From the NCBI GenBank assembly GCA_964546015.1, contig CAZJHO010000005.1, positions 62,001-126,000 of the forward strand: a DNA stretch of 64,000 nucleotides. Reading direction: 5' to 3'. The notes under the pieces were generated by a model, which searched no databases, had not been told where the DNA came from, and saw nothing but the letters and a program-made list of their open reading frames with translations. Positions 51,635 to 59,618 of the stretch are shown here, piece after piece. The stretch's first letter is position 1, and each line of letters opens with the position of its first letter. Source of the stretch: JAFGVL01 sp964546015 (lineage in GTDB: Bacteria; Bacteroidota; Bacteroidia; Bacteroidales; Paludibacteraceae). The translations under genes and the position numbers were made by a program.

Positions 51635-52099
51635 ATGAAAAGAACAATTATTTTTGGTTTACTGTTAACTGTTTTTACAACCTCTTGCGTAGGGAAAAAA
51701 GAAGAAAAAACAGTAGAACAAAATAAACAAAAAACTATGGGAACCATTTATTTAACCAAGGATTCATTTCTTACTAAAGTGTTTAATTATGAAGGAAATC
51801 CTACCGAATGGAAATATTTGGGCGATAAACCTTGCATTATTGATTTTTATGCAACATGGTGCGGTCCTTGTAAAGCTATTGCTCCTATCCTTGAAGAAAT
51901 TGCAAAAGAATATCACGAAAAAATTTATGTATATAAGATAGATGTCGATAAAGAAGAGGAGTTAGCCGCTGCGTTCGGTATTCGTAGTATTCCTACCATG
52001 TATTTTTGTCCGATGGAAGGGAATCCGCAAATAGCGCAAGGAGCTTTGCCCAAAGATGTTATCAAGCAGGCAATAGCCGAAGTGTTAAAAATACAATAA
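51635..52099 (+). CDS. thioredoxin-like lipoprotein
   Basis: 154 residues from ATG 51635 (MKRTIIFGLLLTVF); a reading from 51539 would overlap the previous gene by 80 bases. Lipobox TTSC (C18) followed by a charged linker, then a thioredoxin fold with WCGPC, C76 and C79, and the cis-Pro loop IRSIPTMYF. A membrane-attached periplasmic disulfide reductase or oxidase; its partner is unknown. Confidence 0.9.
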   Translation: MKRTIIFGLLLTVFTTSCVGKKEEKTVEQNKQKTMGTIYLTKDSFLTKVFNYEGNPTEWKYLGDKPCIIDFYATWCGPCKAIAPILEEIAKEYHEKIYVYKIDVDKEEELAAAFGIRSIPTMYFCPMEGNPQIAQGALPKDVIKQAIAEVLKIQ

Positions 52100-52135
52100 A
52101 GAAGTTTTATGTGTTTTTTACTAAAAAACATCAAT

Positions 52136-52333
52136 ATGAAAAAAAAGAAAAAACAAAAATCTGCAAACTTTACGATTCGTGATTATATAAAAGCCGTAAA
52201 ACGTATTGATAGAGAAATAACATTGGAACATTCATCCGGATTTAAAGCAGTAACTAAAGTGCATAAATCAAAAAAAGCGTACAATAGAAAAGAGAGTAAG
52301 AAAATTGATTTCGATACTCTCTTTTTTGTTTGA
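52136..52333 (+). CDS. small basic conserved protein
   Basis: 65 residues from ATG 52136 (MKKKKKQKSANFTIRDYIKAVKR). Lysine-rich, ends with KKAYNRKESKKIDFDTLFFV. The N-terminal FTIRDYIKA and central HKSKKAYNRK resemble short proteins of unknown function common in Bacteroidales. A 22-bp stem terminator overlaps its last 45 bases, so the gene ends inside its own terminator. Confidence 0.55.
   Translation: MKKKKKQKSANFTIRDYIKAVKRIDREITLEHSSGFKAVTKVHKSKKAYNRKESKKIDFDTLFFV
52288..52325 (+). terminator. terminator overlapping the small-protein gene
   Basis: AAAAGAGAGTA (52288-52298) and TACTCTCTTTT (52315-52325), 16-base loop, followed by T run; overlaps the end of the coding sequence up to 52333. 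Confidence 0.65.
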
Positions 52334-52382
52334 TAAAAACATTATTTTTACACTCAAATTATCATTTTTTAAACAAATTAGT

Positions 52383-52610
52383 ATGAATTGGGATTTACTT
52401 ATTCATGACGGTTATGCATATGTGCTGATTATTTTAGGAATCGTCTTTCTTTTCGATTTGATTTTGAGAGGAATAGCCATGTGGAAAGCCGCTAAAAAAA
52501 ATCAAAAAATATGGTTTGTTGCCTTGTTGTTTATTAACAGCGTGGGAATTTTACCTGTTATCTATTTATTAGTAGTAGATAAAAAAGAGAAAAAGAAAAA
52601 TAATGAGTAG
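52383..52610 (+). CDS. DUF5652-like small membrane protein
   Basis: 75 residues from ATG 52383 (MNWDLLIHDGYAYVLIILG). Two membrane helices (about 12-32 and 45-65) joined by RGIAMWKAAKKNQKIW and a basic tail (DKKEKKKNNE). Matches the small DUF5652 family (helix-loop-helix membrane proteins) in pattern. Overlaps the dacB start by 8 bases, so the two are translationally coupled; function unknown. Confidence 0.7.
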   Translation: MNWDLLIHDGYAYVLIILGIVFLFDLILRGIAMWKAAKKNQKIWFVALLFINSVGILPVIYLLVVDKKEKKKNNE

Positions 52611-54030
52611 TAAAAGGATTTTTCCGTACATTCTCTGGCTCGTTTTGGGTTGCTCTGTTTTCGCTCAAAACGGGCTTAAACAGTTTATTTCTTCTCCAAA
52701 TCTAAAAAATGCAAATATAAGCATATCCGTAAAAGACCTCAATACGGGAAAAGTGTTAGCGGAATATCGACCGGATAATCTTACTACTCCCGCATCGACA
52801 ACTAAATTAGTGACCACAGCCACTGCATTGGAACTGCTTGGTCCTGATTTTTGTTTTGAGACCATGCTTCAATACGATGGAAGTATCACTGCCGGAGTTT
52901 TAAATGGTAATTTATACATAACCGGAGGTGGTGATCCTACTTTAGGATCTTCGTTTTTAGGCGATAGCCTTTTTCTGTCCGCGTGGGTCGATGCTGTGAA
53001 AAAAGCAGGGATACAAAAAATAAACGGTGCGGTAATTGCCGATGCCTCTATTTTCGATGCGCAAGGAATATCGCCGCAATGGATGTGGGAAGACTTGGGC
53101 AACTATTATGCTGCCGGGGCTTATGGGATTTCTATTTACGATAATTCGTATAAAGTTGTTTTCCGCACCGGAAAACCAGGAACAACGCCCGAAATAGTGC
53201 GTATTGAGCCACAGATGGCGAATTTGCATTTCAAGTTGGATCTGAAAGCAGCCAATACCAATTCGGACAACGCTTATTTTCATGGAGCGCCATTCAGTAA
53301 AGATCGTTTTGTTACCGGAACTATTCCGGCGAATAGAAATGAATTTGTTATAAAGGGCGATATTCCGGATCCGCCGACTTTTGCTGCCGAATTGCTGAAT
53401 GATGTTCTGAAAAAAAATGGGATTTCCATTTTATTACCACCTAAGGCAACTCTTTCTACTACAAAACGAACCCGAACTACATTTTACACACAAAAATCGC
53501 CACCCCTTAAAGAAATTATTAAAATTACCAATTACAAGAGTAATAATCTGTATGCCGAACATTTATTTCGTTATTTGAGTTTTCGGACAGACAGCGTTGC
53601 CAGTGCAAATGCTTCATTGCGAATAATGAAAAAATATTGGCAGGATCGATTGCCGGATACTTCGGAAATTATCCTTTTTGATGGCTGCGGATTAGCACCT
53701 TCCAATGCCATTTCAGCAAGTTTCTTGGTCGATTTGCTTACTTATGAAGCAACCGAAAATCCTTATAAAGAAGAATTTATTGCTTCGTTGCCTATTGCAG
53801 GTGAAAGCGGAACTATAAAAAATTTCCTTAAAGGAACGCGTCTGCAAGGTAAAGTACAAGCAAAAAGCGGGAGTATTAACACAGCACAATGTTTTGCCGG
53901 ATATATCTTTTTGGAAGATAAAACATATGTTTTTGCCGTGATGGTAAATAATTTCATAGGGAAAAGAGCGGCTGTAGTCGATGCAATAGAAAAATTTCTG
54001 TTAAATATGCTAGTTAGTAGTTCAAAATGA
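52603..54030 (+). CDS. dacB: D-alanyl-D-alanine carboxypeptidase/endopeptidase (PBP4)
   Basis: 475 residues. Signal peptide ending VFAQ, class C penicillin-binding fold of peptidase family S13: SxxK at ASTTKL (S65), SxN in KSNNLYAEH near 310, and KSG in VQAKSGSINTAQCFAGYIF near 420, with the family-typical inserted domain between. It trims D-alanine from peptidoglycan stem peptides or cuts cross-links in the periplasm. Coupled to the small DUF5652-like gene. Followed by a strong hairpin repeat at 54054. Confidence 0.95.
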   Translation: MSSKRIFPYILWLVLGCSVFAQNGLKQFISSPNLKNANISISVKDLNTGKVLAEYRPDNLTTPASTTKLVTTATALELLGPDFCFETMLQYDGSITAGVLNGNLYITGGGDPTLGSSFLGDSLFLSAWVDAVKKAGIQKINGAVIADASIFDAQGISPQWMWEDLGNYYAAGAYGISIYDNSYKVVFRTGKPGTTPEIVRIEPQMANLHFKLDLKAANTNSDNAYFHGAPFSKDRFVTGTIPANRNEFVIKGDIPDPPTFAAELLNDVLKKNGISILLPPKATLSTTKRTRTTFYTQKSPPLKEIIKITNYKSNNLYAEHLFRYLSFRTDSVASANASLRIMKKYWQDRLPDTSEIILFDGCGLAPSNAISASFLVDLLTYEATENPYKEEFIASLPIAGESGTIKNFLKGTRLQGKVQAKSGSINTAQCFAGYIFLEDKTYVFAVMVNNFIGKRAAVVDAIEKFLLNMLVSSSK

Positions 54031-54053
54031 TAAAAACCGTTTTTATATAGGAT

Positions 54054-54093
54054 TTCATTTACTTTTTTCAGCTGGAGGAAAAAAGTAAATGAA
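54054..54093. repeat. hairpin repeat after dacB, also found at 59399
   Basis: Perfect 16-bp inverted repeat (54054-54069 and 54078-54093) around an AGCTGGAG loop. The stretch 54059-54090 matches the reverse complement of 59399-59430 at 29 of 32 positions, so this is a repeat family, not only a terminator of dacB. Confidence 0.7.
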
Positions 54094-54140
54094 TTATGAA
54101 TTTAATTTCTAATTCGCAACAGTAAAACAAAAGGGCTTGT

Positions 54141-54875
54141 ATGATAATTCATCTTTCTGAAACCGATTCTACGAACGATTATTTGAAGAAACTTCTTTCA
54201 AGAGAAAAACCGGAAGAAGGAACGATTGTTTTGACCGATTTTCAAACAAAAGGTAAAGGACAAATTGGGAATTGTTGGGAATCGGAAAGGGGGAAGAATT
54301 TGCTTTGTAGTGTTCTGTTTTACCCTAAATGTGTAGAAATAAACTGTCAGTTTATTTTATCGCAGATGGTATGTGTGGCTGTAGCCGAAACGCTTATTGC
54401 TGAGAGGATAGATGCCGCTATCAAATGGCCTAACGATATTTATGTAGAAAATCGTAAAATAGCAGGGATTTTAATCGAAAATTCGCTTGGGGCGCAAGGA
54501 ATCGAAACTTGTATAGTAGGAATTGGGATTAATGTTAATCAAGAAAAGTTTTGTAGCAATGCGCCGAATCCTGTCTCAATGTGCCAAATTACAGGAAAGC
54601 AATACGATATCCAAGTCATTCTGTCGAACCTTAAAAGTAAGCTTTTTTCTCGCTATCAGCAATTATATTTTGACGAAGAAACTTTAATTCGTGCCGATTA
54701 CAATCAATTTTTATACAGAAAAAGTGGTTTTCATTTATATAAAGCTGGCGGTGAGATTTTTGAGGCGCGAATACAACATATTTTCCCCGATGGAAAACTT
54801 GTTTTGGAACTCAAAAATGGGAAAACACGCTCATTCTTATTTAAAGAAGTTTCTTTTGTTTTTGACAAAAAATAA
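54141..54875 (+). CDS. birA: biotin--[acetyl-CoA-carboxylase] ligase
   Basis: 244 residues, the short form without a DNA-binding N-terminus, so it is an enzyme and not a repressor. Activates biotin with ATP and joins it to the biotin carrier domain. Motifs: SETDSTNDYLKK, KGKGQIGNCWES (the biotin loop, usually GRGRxGR), IKWPNDIYVENRKIAGILIEN, and the C-terminal SH3-like part (KTRSFLFKEV). Second gene after dacB in the plus-strand run. Confidence 0.95.
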   Translation: MIIHLSETDSTNDYLKKLLSREKPEEGTIVLTDFQTKGKGQIGNCWESERGKNLLCSVLFYPKCVEINCQFILSQMVCVAVAETLIAERIDAAIKWPNDIYVENRKIAGILIENSLGAQGIETCIVGIGINVNQEKFCSNAPNPVSMCQITGKQYDIQVILSNLKSKLFSRYQQLYFDEETLIRADYNQFLYRKSGFHLYKAGGEIFEARIQHIFPDGKLVLELKNGKTRSFLFKEVSFVFDKK

Positions 54876-54926
54876 TCTAAATTTGAAGATTCCTTTCATT
54901 GAACGAGTTTTTAGAAAAGATTATTT

Positions 54927-55598
54927 ATGAACGCAAGAAACATACTCGATTTTCTTTCCGAATTAGGCAAACACAACAATCGTGAATGGTTTGCCGAAAA
55001 CAAAAATAAATACCAGTTGGCGTTGAGCGATTTTGAGAAAATAGTTGATTATTTGATTGCTCAAATTTCGCTCTTCGATAAAGATATTGTCGGATTACAG
55101 GCTAAAGATTGCACTTTCCGTATTTATCGTGATGTACGATTTTCTCATGATAAGTCGCCTTACAAAAACTATTTTGGTGCATATATTTCGGCTAATGGCG
55201 GACGAAAAAGTGAGCGCGCCGGATACTATGTGCATATCGAATTGGGGAATTGTATGCTTACCGGCGGCTTGTATATGCCACAGCCCGAAGTGCTTAAAGC
55301 CGTTCGTCAGGCTGTGTATGATAATATCGAAGAGTTTAAGGAAATTGTGGAAGCACCTGCGTTTGCCCAACTCTTTACTGTAGGCGAAGTTGATAAATTA
55401 AAAACTATTCCGCGAGGTTTCCCGAAAGATTTCTCCGATGCCGAATACCTGAAACAAAAGCATTATACCTTTTCGCATATGGTAAAAGACGATTTTTGGA
55501 TTTCGGACAATTGCCTCGAAAAAGCTGTCGAGGTATTTAAAACGATGTATCCAGGAAATCGTTTTTTGAATTACACAGTAGATGAGGTATTGTTTTAA
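54927..55598 (+). CDS. DUF2461-family protein
   Basis: 223 residues. LGKHNNREWFAENKNKY at the N-terminus, FRIYRDVRFSHDKSPYKNYFGAYIS near 70-95 and GLYMPQPEVLKAVRQAVYDN near 117-136 identify the DUF2461 (TIGR02453) family. Cytoplasmic, no signal peptide. Function unknown in the literature I know. Separated from birA by 51 bases. Confidence 0.9.
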   Translation: MNARNILDFLSELGKHNNREWFAENKNKYQLALSDFEKIVDYLIAQISLFDKDIVGLQAKDCTFRIYRDVRFSHDKSPYKNYFGAYISANGGRKSERAGYYVHIELGNCMLTGGLYMPQPEVLKAVRQAVYDNIEEFKEIVEAPAFAQLFTVGEVDKLKTIPRGFPKDFSDAEYLKQKHYTFSHMVKDDFWISDNCLEKAVEVFKTMYPGNRFLNYTVDEVLF

Positions 55599-55704
55599 TG
55601 GAGAATTGAAAGTGGAGAACGAAGAATTATCTGAATCAATAAACAATAGACATATCAATTAAAAAACTTATAACAGTATTATTAACCATTAATAATTAAA
55701 TAAA

Positions 55705-56154
55705 ATGATTTTAGATTCACTTAAAAACTCAGCGATGTACGAAGGTTTACATCCACGATTTAAAGCAGCATTCGATTTTGTAAAAAACACTGATTTCTCG
55801 AAATTAGAGCCGGGAAAAATCGAAATCGACGGTAAAAACCTGTTTATAAATTTTGCCGAAGGTGTTGGTAAAACACCCGAAACGGCTAAGATGGAAACGC
55901 ATAACGACTATATTGATATTCAAGTTCCATACACTTCGGTAGAAACAATGGGTTACATCCCTGCTGTCGATTTGAAAGAGCCGATGGAACCATATAATGC
56001 AGAAAAAGATATCACTTTCTTTAAAGACGCGGCTACGGCGTTTATTAAAGTGGTTCCGGGGCAATTTGCCATTTTCTTCCCTGAAGACGGACATCAACCG
56101 GGTATTGGCGATGGTCCTTTCCGCAAGATTATTGTAAAAGTAAAAGTTAATTAA
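55705..56154 (+). CDS. YhcH/YjgK/YiaL-family sugar anomerase-like protein
   Basis: 149 residues of the YhcH/EbgC/YiaL beta-barrel family: THNDYIDIQVPYTSVETMGYIP, FFKDAATAFIKVVPGQFAIFFPEDGHQPGIGDGP with the conserved metal-binding His, and KKIIVKVKV. The characterised E. coli member acts as a sialic acid anomerase; which sugar is used here is unknown, and no sialic acid genes are nearby. Followed by a terminator at 56162. Confidence 0.9.
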   Translation: MILDSLKNSAMYEGLHPRFKAAFDFVKNTDFSKLEPGKIEIDGKNLFINFAEGVGKTPETAKMETHNDYIDIQVPYTSVETMGYIPAVDLKEPMEPYNAEKDITFFKDAATAFIKVVPGQFAIFFPEDGHQPGIGDGPFRKIIVKVKVN

Positions 56155-56161
56155 TATAATT

Positions 56162-56196
56162 ACCCCGCCAAAACTATGAGGTTTGGTGGGGTTTTT
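56162..56196 (+). terminator. terminator after the YhcH-family gene
   Basis: ACCCCGCCAAA (56162-56172) pairs with TTTGGTGGGGT (56182-56192), with one G-U pair, followed by TTTT. A longer reading of glgB would begin inside it. Confidence 0.75.
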
Positions 56197-56211
56197 AAAA
56201 CTTATTCCGTT

Positions 56212-58215
56212 ATGAAAACCCTTCCTTTAATCCAGAATGACCCATGGCTTGAACCTTTTGGATCAGCTATAACAGCTCGTTACAAATATGCCGTGAAACG
56301 CGAAAAAGAATTGACTGGAGATAACAAAAACTTGGCAGAGTTTGCTTCAGGGCATTTGTATTTTGGGTTGCATCGCACCAAAAACGGATGGGTTTTTCGC
56401 GAATATGCACCCAATGCAACCGAAATTTATCTGATCGGTGATTTTAATAATTGGCAACAAGGACCCGAATATCAATTGCAACATATTGGTAATGGCAATT
56501 GGGAAATACAACTTCCGGCGCATGCTATGCGACATGGCGATTTGTATAAACTGATGATGCATTGGAACGGCGGTTTTGGCGAACGCATTCCGGCATATGC
56601 CACACGCGTAGTGCAGGATGATCTCACTAAAATATTCAGTACACAAGTATGGGCTCCGGAAAAAGCATATCAATTCAAAATAAAGAAATTTAAACCGAAT
56701 TGTTCACCTTTGCTTATTTATGAAGCTCATGTAGGTATGGCTGGTGAGCGTGAAGGCGTTTTTACCTATATTGAATTTCGCCAGAATGTGTTGCCACGCA
56801 TTGCTAAAGCCGGTTATAACTGTATTCAGTTAATGGCTATACAGGAACACCCGTATTATGGATCGTTCGGGTATCATGTGTCTAACTTTTTCGCAGCTTC
56901 ATCGCGTTTCGGTACGCCGGAGGAGTTGAAAGAACTTATCGATGAGGCTCACAATATGGGTATTGCTGTGATAATGGATATTGTTCATTCTCATTCGGTA
57001 AAAAATACCAAAGAAGGATTAGGTTTATTTGATGGTACGCCGTATTTGTATTTTCATAACGGCGCACGCCGCGAACATCCCGCTTGGGATTCTCTTTGTT
57101 TCGATTACGGTAAGGATAGCGTGGTTCACTTTTTACTCTCGAATTGTAAATTCTGGTTGGAAGAATATAAATTCGACGGTTTCCGTTTCGATGGCGTAAC
57201 TTCTATGCTATATAAAAGTCATGGATTGAATGAATCGTTTTCCGGCTATGAAGATTATTATAATGGGAATCAGGATGGCGATGCAATCTGTTACCTTACC
57301 TTGGCAAATCGCGTGATACATCAAGTAAATCCGTATGCCATAACGATTGCCGAAGAAATGAGCGGTATGCCTGGCATGGCTGCTAAAATTGACGATGGCG
57401 GCATTGGTTTCGATTACCGTTTGGCAATGGGGATTCCCGATTTCTGGATTAAATTGATAAAAGAAAAACAAGACCAGTATTGGAGTGTTGGATATATTTT
57501 ATGGGAGTTGACCAATCGCCGTAAAGAAGAAAAGATGATTAGTTATGCCGAAAGCCATGATCAAGCTTTAGTGGGAGATAAAACCATTATCTTCCGTTTG
57601 ATAGATGCCGATATGTACGGTTACATGTCGAAATTGGTAGGCGGAACTACTTTAATGGTGGACAGAGGATTGGCGTTACACAAAATGATTCGCTTGATTA
57701 CTGCCTCAACTATTAATGGCGGTTACCTTAACTTTATGGGGAACGAGTTCGGACATCCCGAATGGATTGATTTCCCAAGAGAAGGAAATGGTTGGAGCTA
57801 TAAGCACGCTCGCCGCCAGTGGCATTTAGTTGATGATAAGGATTTGAAATACCATTGGTTGGGCGATTTCGACCGCGAAATGATAGAGCTTATCAAAGAT
57901 GAAAAGAATTTTCAAGATTCTGATATCATCCATATTTGGGAAAAGCAAGAGGACCAAGTGCTTGCCTATCAACGCAACGATTTGCTGTTTGTATTTAACT
58001 TTAATCCGATGCGGTCTTTTTCTGATTATGGTATGCTGGTAAAAAAAGGGCAGTATAAAGTGGTACTTAATACAGATTCTCCAGCCTTTGGTGGTTTTGG
58101 TTTGACAGACGATAGCATCACACACAAAACCTTCAAAAGCGATGAAAAAGACAAAGACTGGTTGCGGTTGTATTTGCCGTCGCGTTCGGCAATGGTATTG
58201 CGTAGAATGAAATAA
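56212..58215 (+). CDS. glgB: 1,4-alpha-glucan branching enzyme
   Basis: 667 residues from ATG 56212 (MKTLPLIQNDPWLEPF). N-terminal CBM48 domain (about 45-130; FREYAPNATEIYLIGDFNNW), GH13 barrel with ISRHAH-like QLMAIQEHPYYGSFGYHVSNFFAA, FDGFRFDGVTSML (nucleophile Asp), ITIAEEMSG (acid Glu) and SYAESHDQALVG, and C-terminal all-beta domain. Close to the eukaryote-type branching enzymes, as expected with a GT3 synthase. Makes the 1,6 branches of glycogen. Confidence 0.94.
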   Translation: MKTLPLIQNDPWLEPFGSAITARYKYAVKREKELTGDNKNLAEFASGHLYFGLHRTKNGWVFREYAPNATEIYLIGDFNNWQQGPEYQLQHIGNGNWEIQLPAHAMRHGDLYKLMMHWNGGFGERIPAYATRVVQDDLTKIFSTQVWAPEKAYQFKIKKFKPNCSPLLIYEAHVGMAGEREGVFTYIEFRQNVLPRIAKAGYNCIQLMAIQEHPYYGSFGYHVSNFFAASSRFGTPEELKELIDEAHNMGIAVIMDIVHSHSVKNTKEGLGLFDGTPYLYFHNGARREHPAWDSLCFDYGKDSVVHFLLSNCKFWLEEYKFDGFRFDGVTSMLYKSHGLNESFSGYEDYYNGNQDGDAICYLTLANRVIHQVNPYAITIAEEMSGMPGMAAKIDDGGIGFDYRLAMGIPDFWIKLIKEKQDQYWSVGYILWELTNRRKEEKMISYAESHDQALVGDKTIIFRLIDADMYGYMSKLVGGTTLMVDRGLALHKMIRLITASTINGGYLNFMGNEFGHPEWIDFPREGNGWSYKHARRQWHLVDDKDLKYHWLGDFDREMIELIKDEKNFQDSDIIHIWEKQEDQVLAYQRNDLLFVFNFNPMRSFSDYGMLVKKGQYKVVLNTDSPAFGGFGLTDDSITHKTFKSDEKDKDWLRLYLPSRSAMVLRRMK

Positions 58216-58227
58216 GGTTTTAAAATA

Positions 58228-58265
58228 AAAAAACTCAGACTACTTGATACTTGTCTGAGTTTTTT
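58228..58265. terminator. bidirectional terminator between glgB and the sigma-factor gene
   Basis: Perfect 13-bp inverted repeat (58228-58240 and 58253-58265), 12-base loop, A run and T run on either side, between convergent genes. Confidence 0.85.
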
Positions 58266-58267
58266 AT

Positions 58268-58819
58268 TCAAATTTCAAGTATTTCACAATACAACTTTTT
58301 CATTCTTTCCCGGAGATATAAAACCGCATATCGTTTGCGTGACAACAGCGTATTTACATTTACCCCCGTTTGTGCCGAAACTTCTTTTATAGAAAGACCG
58401 TGCAGTTCTGTAAATTCAAAAACAAGGCGTTGTTCTTCAGGCAATTCCTGCAAGGATTTATTCAATTCTTCCCAAACTAGCGACCGGAGATATTCGGTTT
58501 CAGGATTAGACGAGTCACTTAATATTTCGGCGAGGTCGTTCAGGATGAAATCTCCTTCGTCATTCTCGTAACCGGAAAAAAATTCTTCTTTCTTTTTTCG
58601 TTGCCAATCTATAATTTGATTGCGGGTAACTCTGTACAACCATGCTGTTATTTGTTCAATGGGATTCATCATGTCATTTATTTTTGCCAGAGAGTAAAAC
58701 ACTTCTTGCAAAATATCTTCCGCATCTTCGGCGGATGATACCCGTTTTCGGATAAAAGCCCTCAGTTGAGATTCATGTTGAAGAACGATTTGTGATATAT
58801 TTAGCTTTTTAGGTATCAA
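58268..58819 (-). CDS. ECF-type RNA polymerase sigma factor
   Basis: 183 residues. Start is TTG at 58819: a stop lies just upstream and the next in-frame ATG is about 50 codons in, past the region-2 start. Region 2 about 12-80 (FIRKRVSSAEDAEDILQEVFYSL, AWLYRVTRNQIIDWQRKKK) and region 4 about 125-175 (LQELPEEQRLVFEFTELHGLSIKEVSAQTGVNVNTLLSRK). ECF group; it starts 11 bases after the His-rich membrane protein gene, with which it is co-transcribed. No classical anti-sigma factor gene is adjacent. Confidence 0.9.
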   Translation of the reverse strand: MIPKKLNISQIVLQHESQLRAFIRKRVSSAEDAEDILQEVFYSLAKINDMMNPIEQITAWLYRVTRNQIIDWQRKKKEEFFSGYENDEGDFILNDLAEILSDSSNPETEYLRSLVWEELNKSLQELPEEQRLVFEFTELHGLSIKEVSAQTGVNVNTLLSRKRYAVLYLRERMKKLYCEILEI

Positions 58820-58830
58820 AGTCTATTGTT

Positions 58831-59184
58831 TTATTTTTCGGGTTTTTCATCATTTTTACAATCACATTCAAAGAAAGGATGATTATGAAAATGTCTTTTC
58901 TTCAAAAATTCTTTGCGTTTTTCATCGCTCATCTTTTCCCATTTTTCGTGCAAAGTATTTCTTCTGAAACCATGGTGAGCGTGATGCCTGAAATGTCTGC
59001 CGGCGCCAATGCCTCCGAATAATATGCGGACTAATACCAGTAATCCCAATGCTTGCCAGTAATTAATGGCTGCTACACCTATAATGGCGGGCAATAAAGC
59101 ATTCCAAAGTAACATTATTGCCAAACTGAATCCGGCTAGAGCCAATACAAAAATCAATCCCATTTTTAATCCATAAATTTTCAT
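58831..59184 (-). CDS. small His-rich membrane protein next to an ECF sigma factor
   Basis: 117 residues. Two membrane helices (about 8-30 and 38-62, WNALLPAIIGVAAINYWQALGLLVLVRILFGGIG in pieces), then a charged tail rich in histidine: GRHFRHHAHHGFRR and KKRHFHNHPFFECDCKND with a CxC. The helix segment with LLPAI and YWQALGLLVLVRILFGG is shared with a family often found beside sigma factors. It could sense or bind metal and act on the sigma factor; that is an inference. Transcribed first in the operon. Confidence 0.75.
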   Translation of the reverse strand: MKIYGLKMGLIFVLALAGFSLAIMLLWNALLPAIIGVAAINYWQALGLLVLVRILFGGIGAGRHFRHHAHHGFRRNTLHEKWEKMSDEKRKEFLKKRHFHNHPFFECDCKNDEKPEK

Positions 59185-59268
59185 GATGTTTAAGTTTTAG
59201 TTGAAAATAAAATTAAAGTCTCTCTATTTGTAGGTGACGAATAACTATAGAAAATATTTTAAAATTTT

Positions 59269-59349
59269 TTACAGGAATAAAAAAATAACTCCAATAGTAA
59301 ATCCACATATCAGCCAAATGAAAAGCAATGTTTCTCCAAATTCTTTCAT
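59269..59349 (-). CDS. possible 26-residue membrane microprotein
   Basis: ATG 59349 to TAA: 26 codons, hydrophilic MKEFGET then a single hydrophobic segment (LLFIWLICGFTIGVIFLFL). It lies 84 bases upstream of the His-rich gene on the same strand, so it could belong to the sigma-factor transcript. No family known; a chance ORF is possible. Confidence 0.35.
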   Translation of the reverse strand: MKEFGETLLFIWLICGFTIGVIFLFL

Positions 59350-59398
59350 AATTGTATTTTTTATGAGTCATGCGGATTAGGAGCAAAGTTCACATTTG

Positions 59399-59524
59399 CT
59401 TTACTTTTTTCCATCAGCTGAAAAAAGTAACAAAAAAAGCCGCCGCTGCGCCTGCCTCGTTTAGCTTTTTGGTGCGAAGCGGACGAAGACTTGATTTTTT
59501 GTTGCTTTTGCCTTAAGGCAAAAG
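59399..59524. repeat. mobile-element-like repeat with hairpin ends
   Basis: Left hairpin TTACTTTTTT (59401-59410) and AAAAAAGTAA (59421-59430); right end a perfect 20-base palindrome, CTTTTGCCTTAAGGCAAAAG, at 59505-59524. AAAGTAACAAAAAA (59424-59437) is nearly the complement of TTTTTTGTTGCTTTT (59495-59509), so the ends are inverted repeats of one another. The interior (59440-59490) is GC-rich with CCGCT...AGCGG. Left part also occurs at 54059-54090. Small non-autonomous repeat; no transposase. Confidence 0.55.
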
Positions 59525-59618
59525 TAAATATTAAATAATTTTGAACTACTGATTCGCATGAGTTTCACTTATGCAGACGAATGAAAGAAACAAATATTTT
59601 AACGAAACATTTTTCTTT

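Noticed and set aside
56176..56211. Longer start of glgB at 56176
   Set aside because: It begins within the loop of the terminator after the YhcH-family gene.
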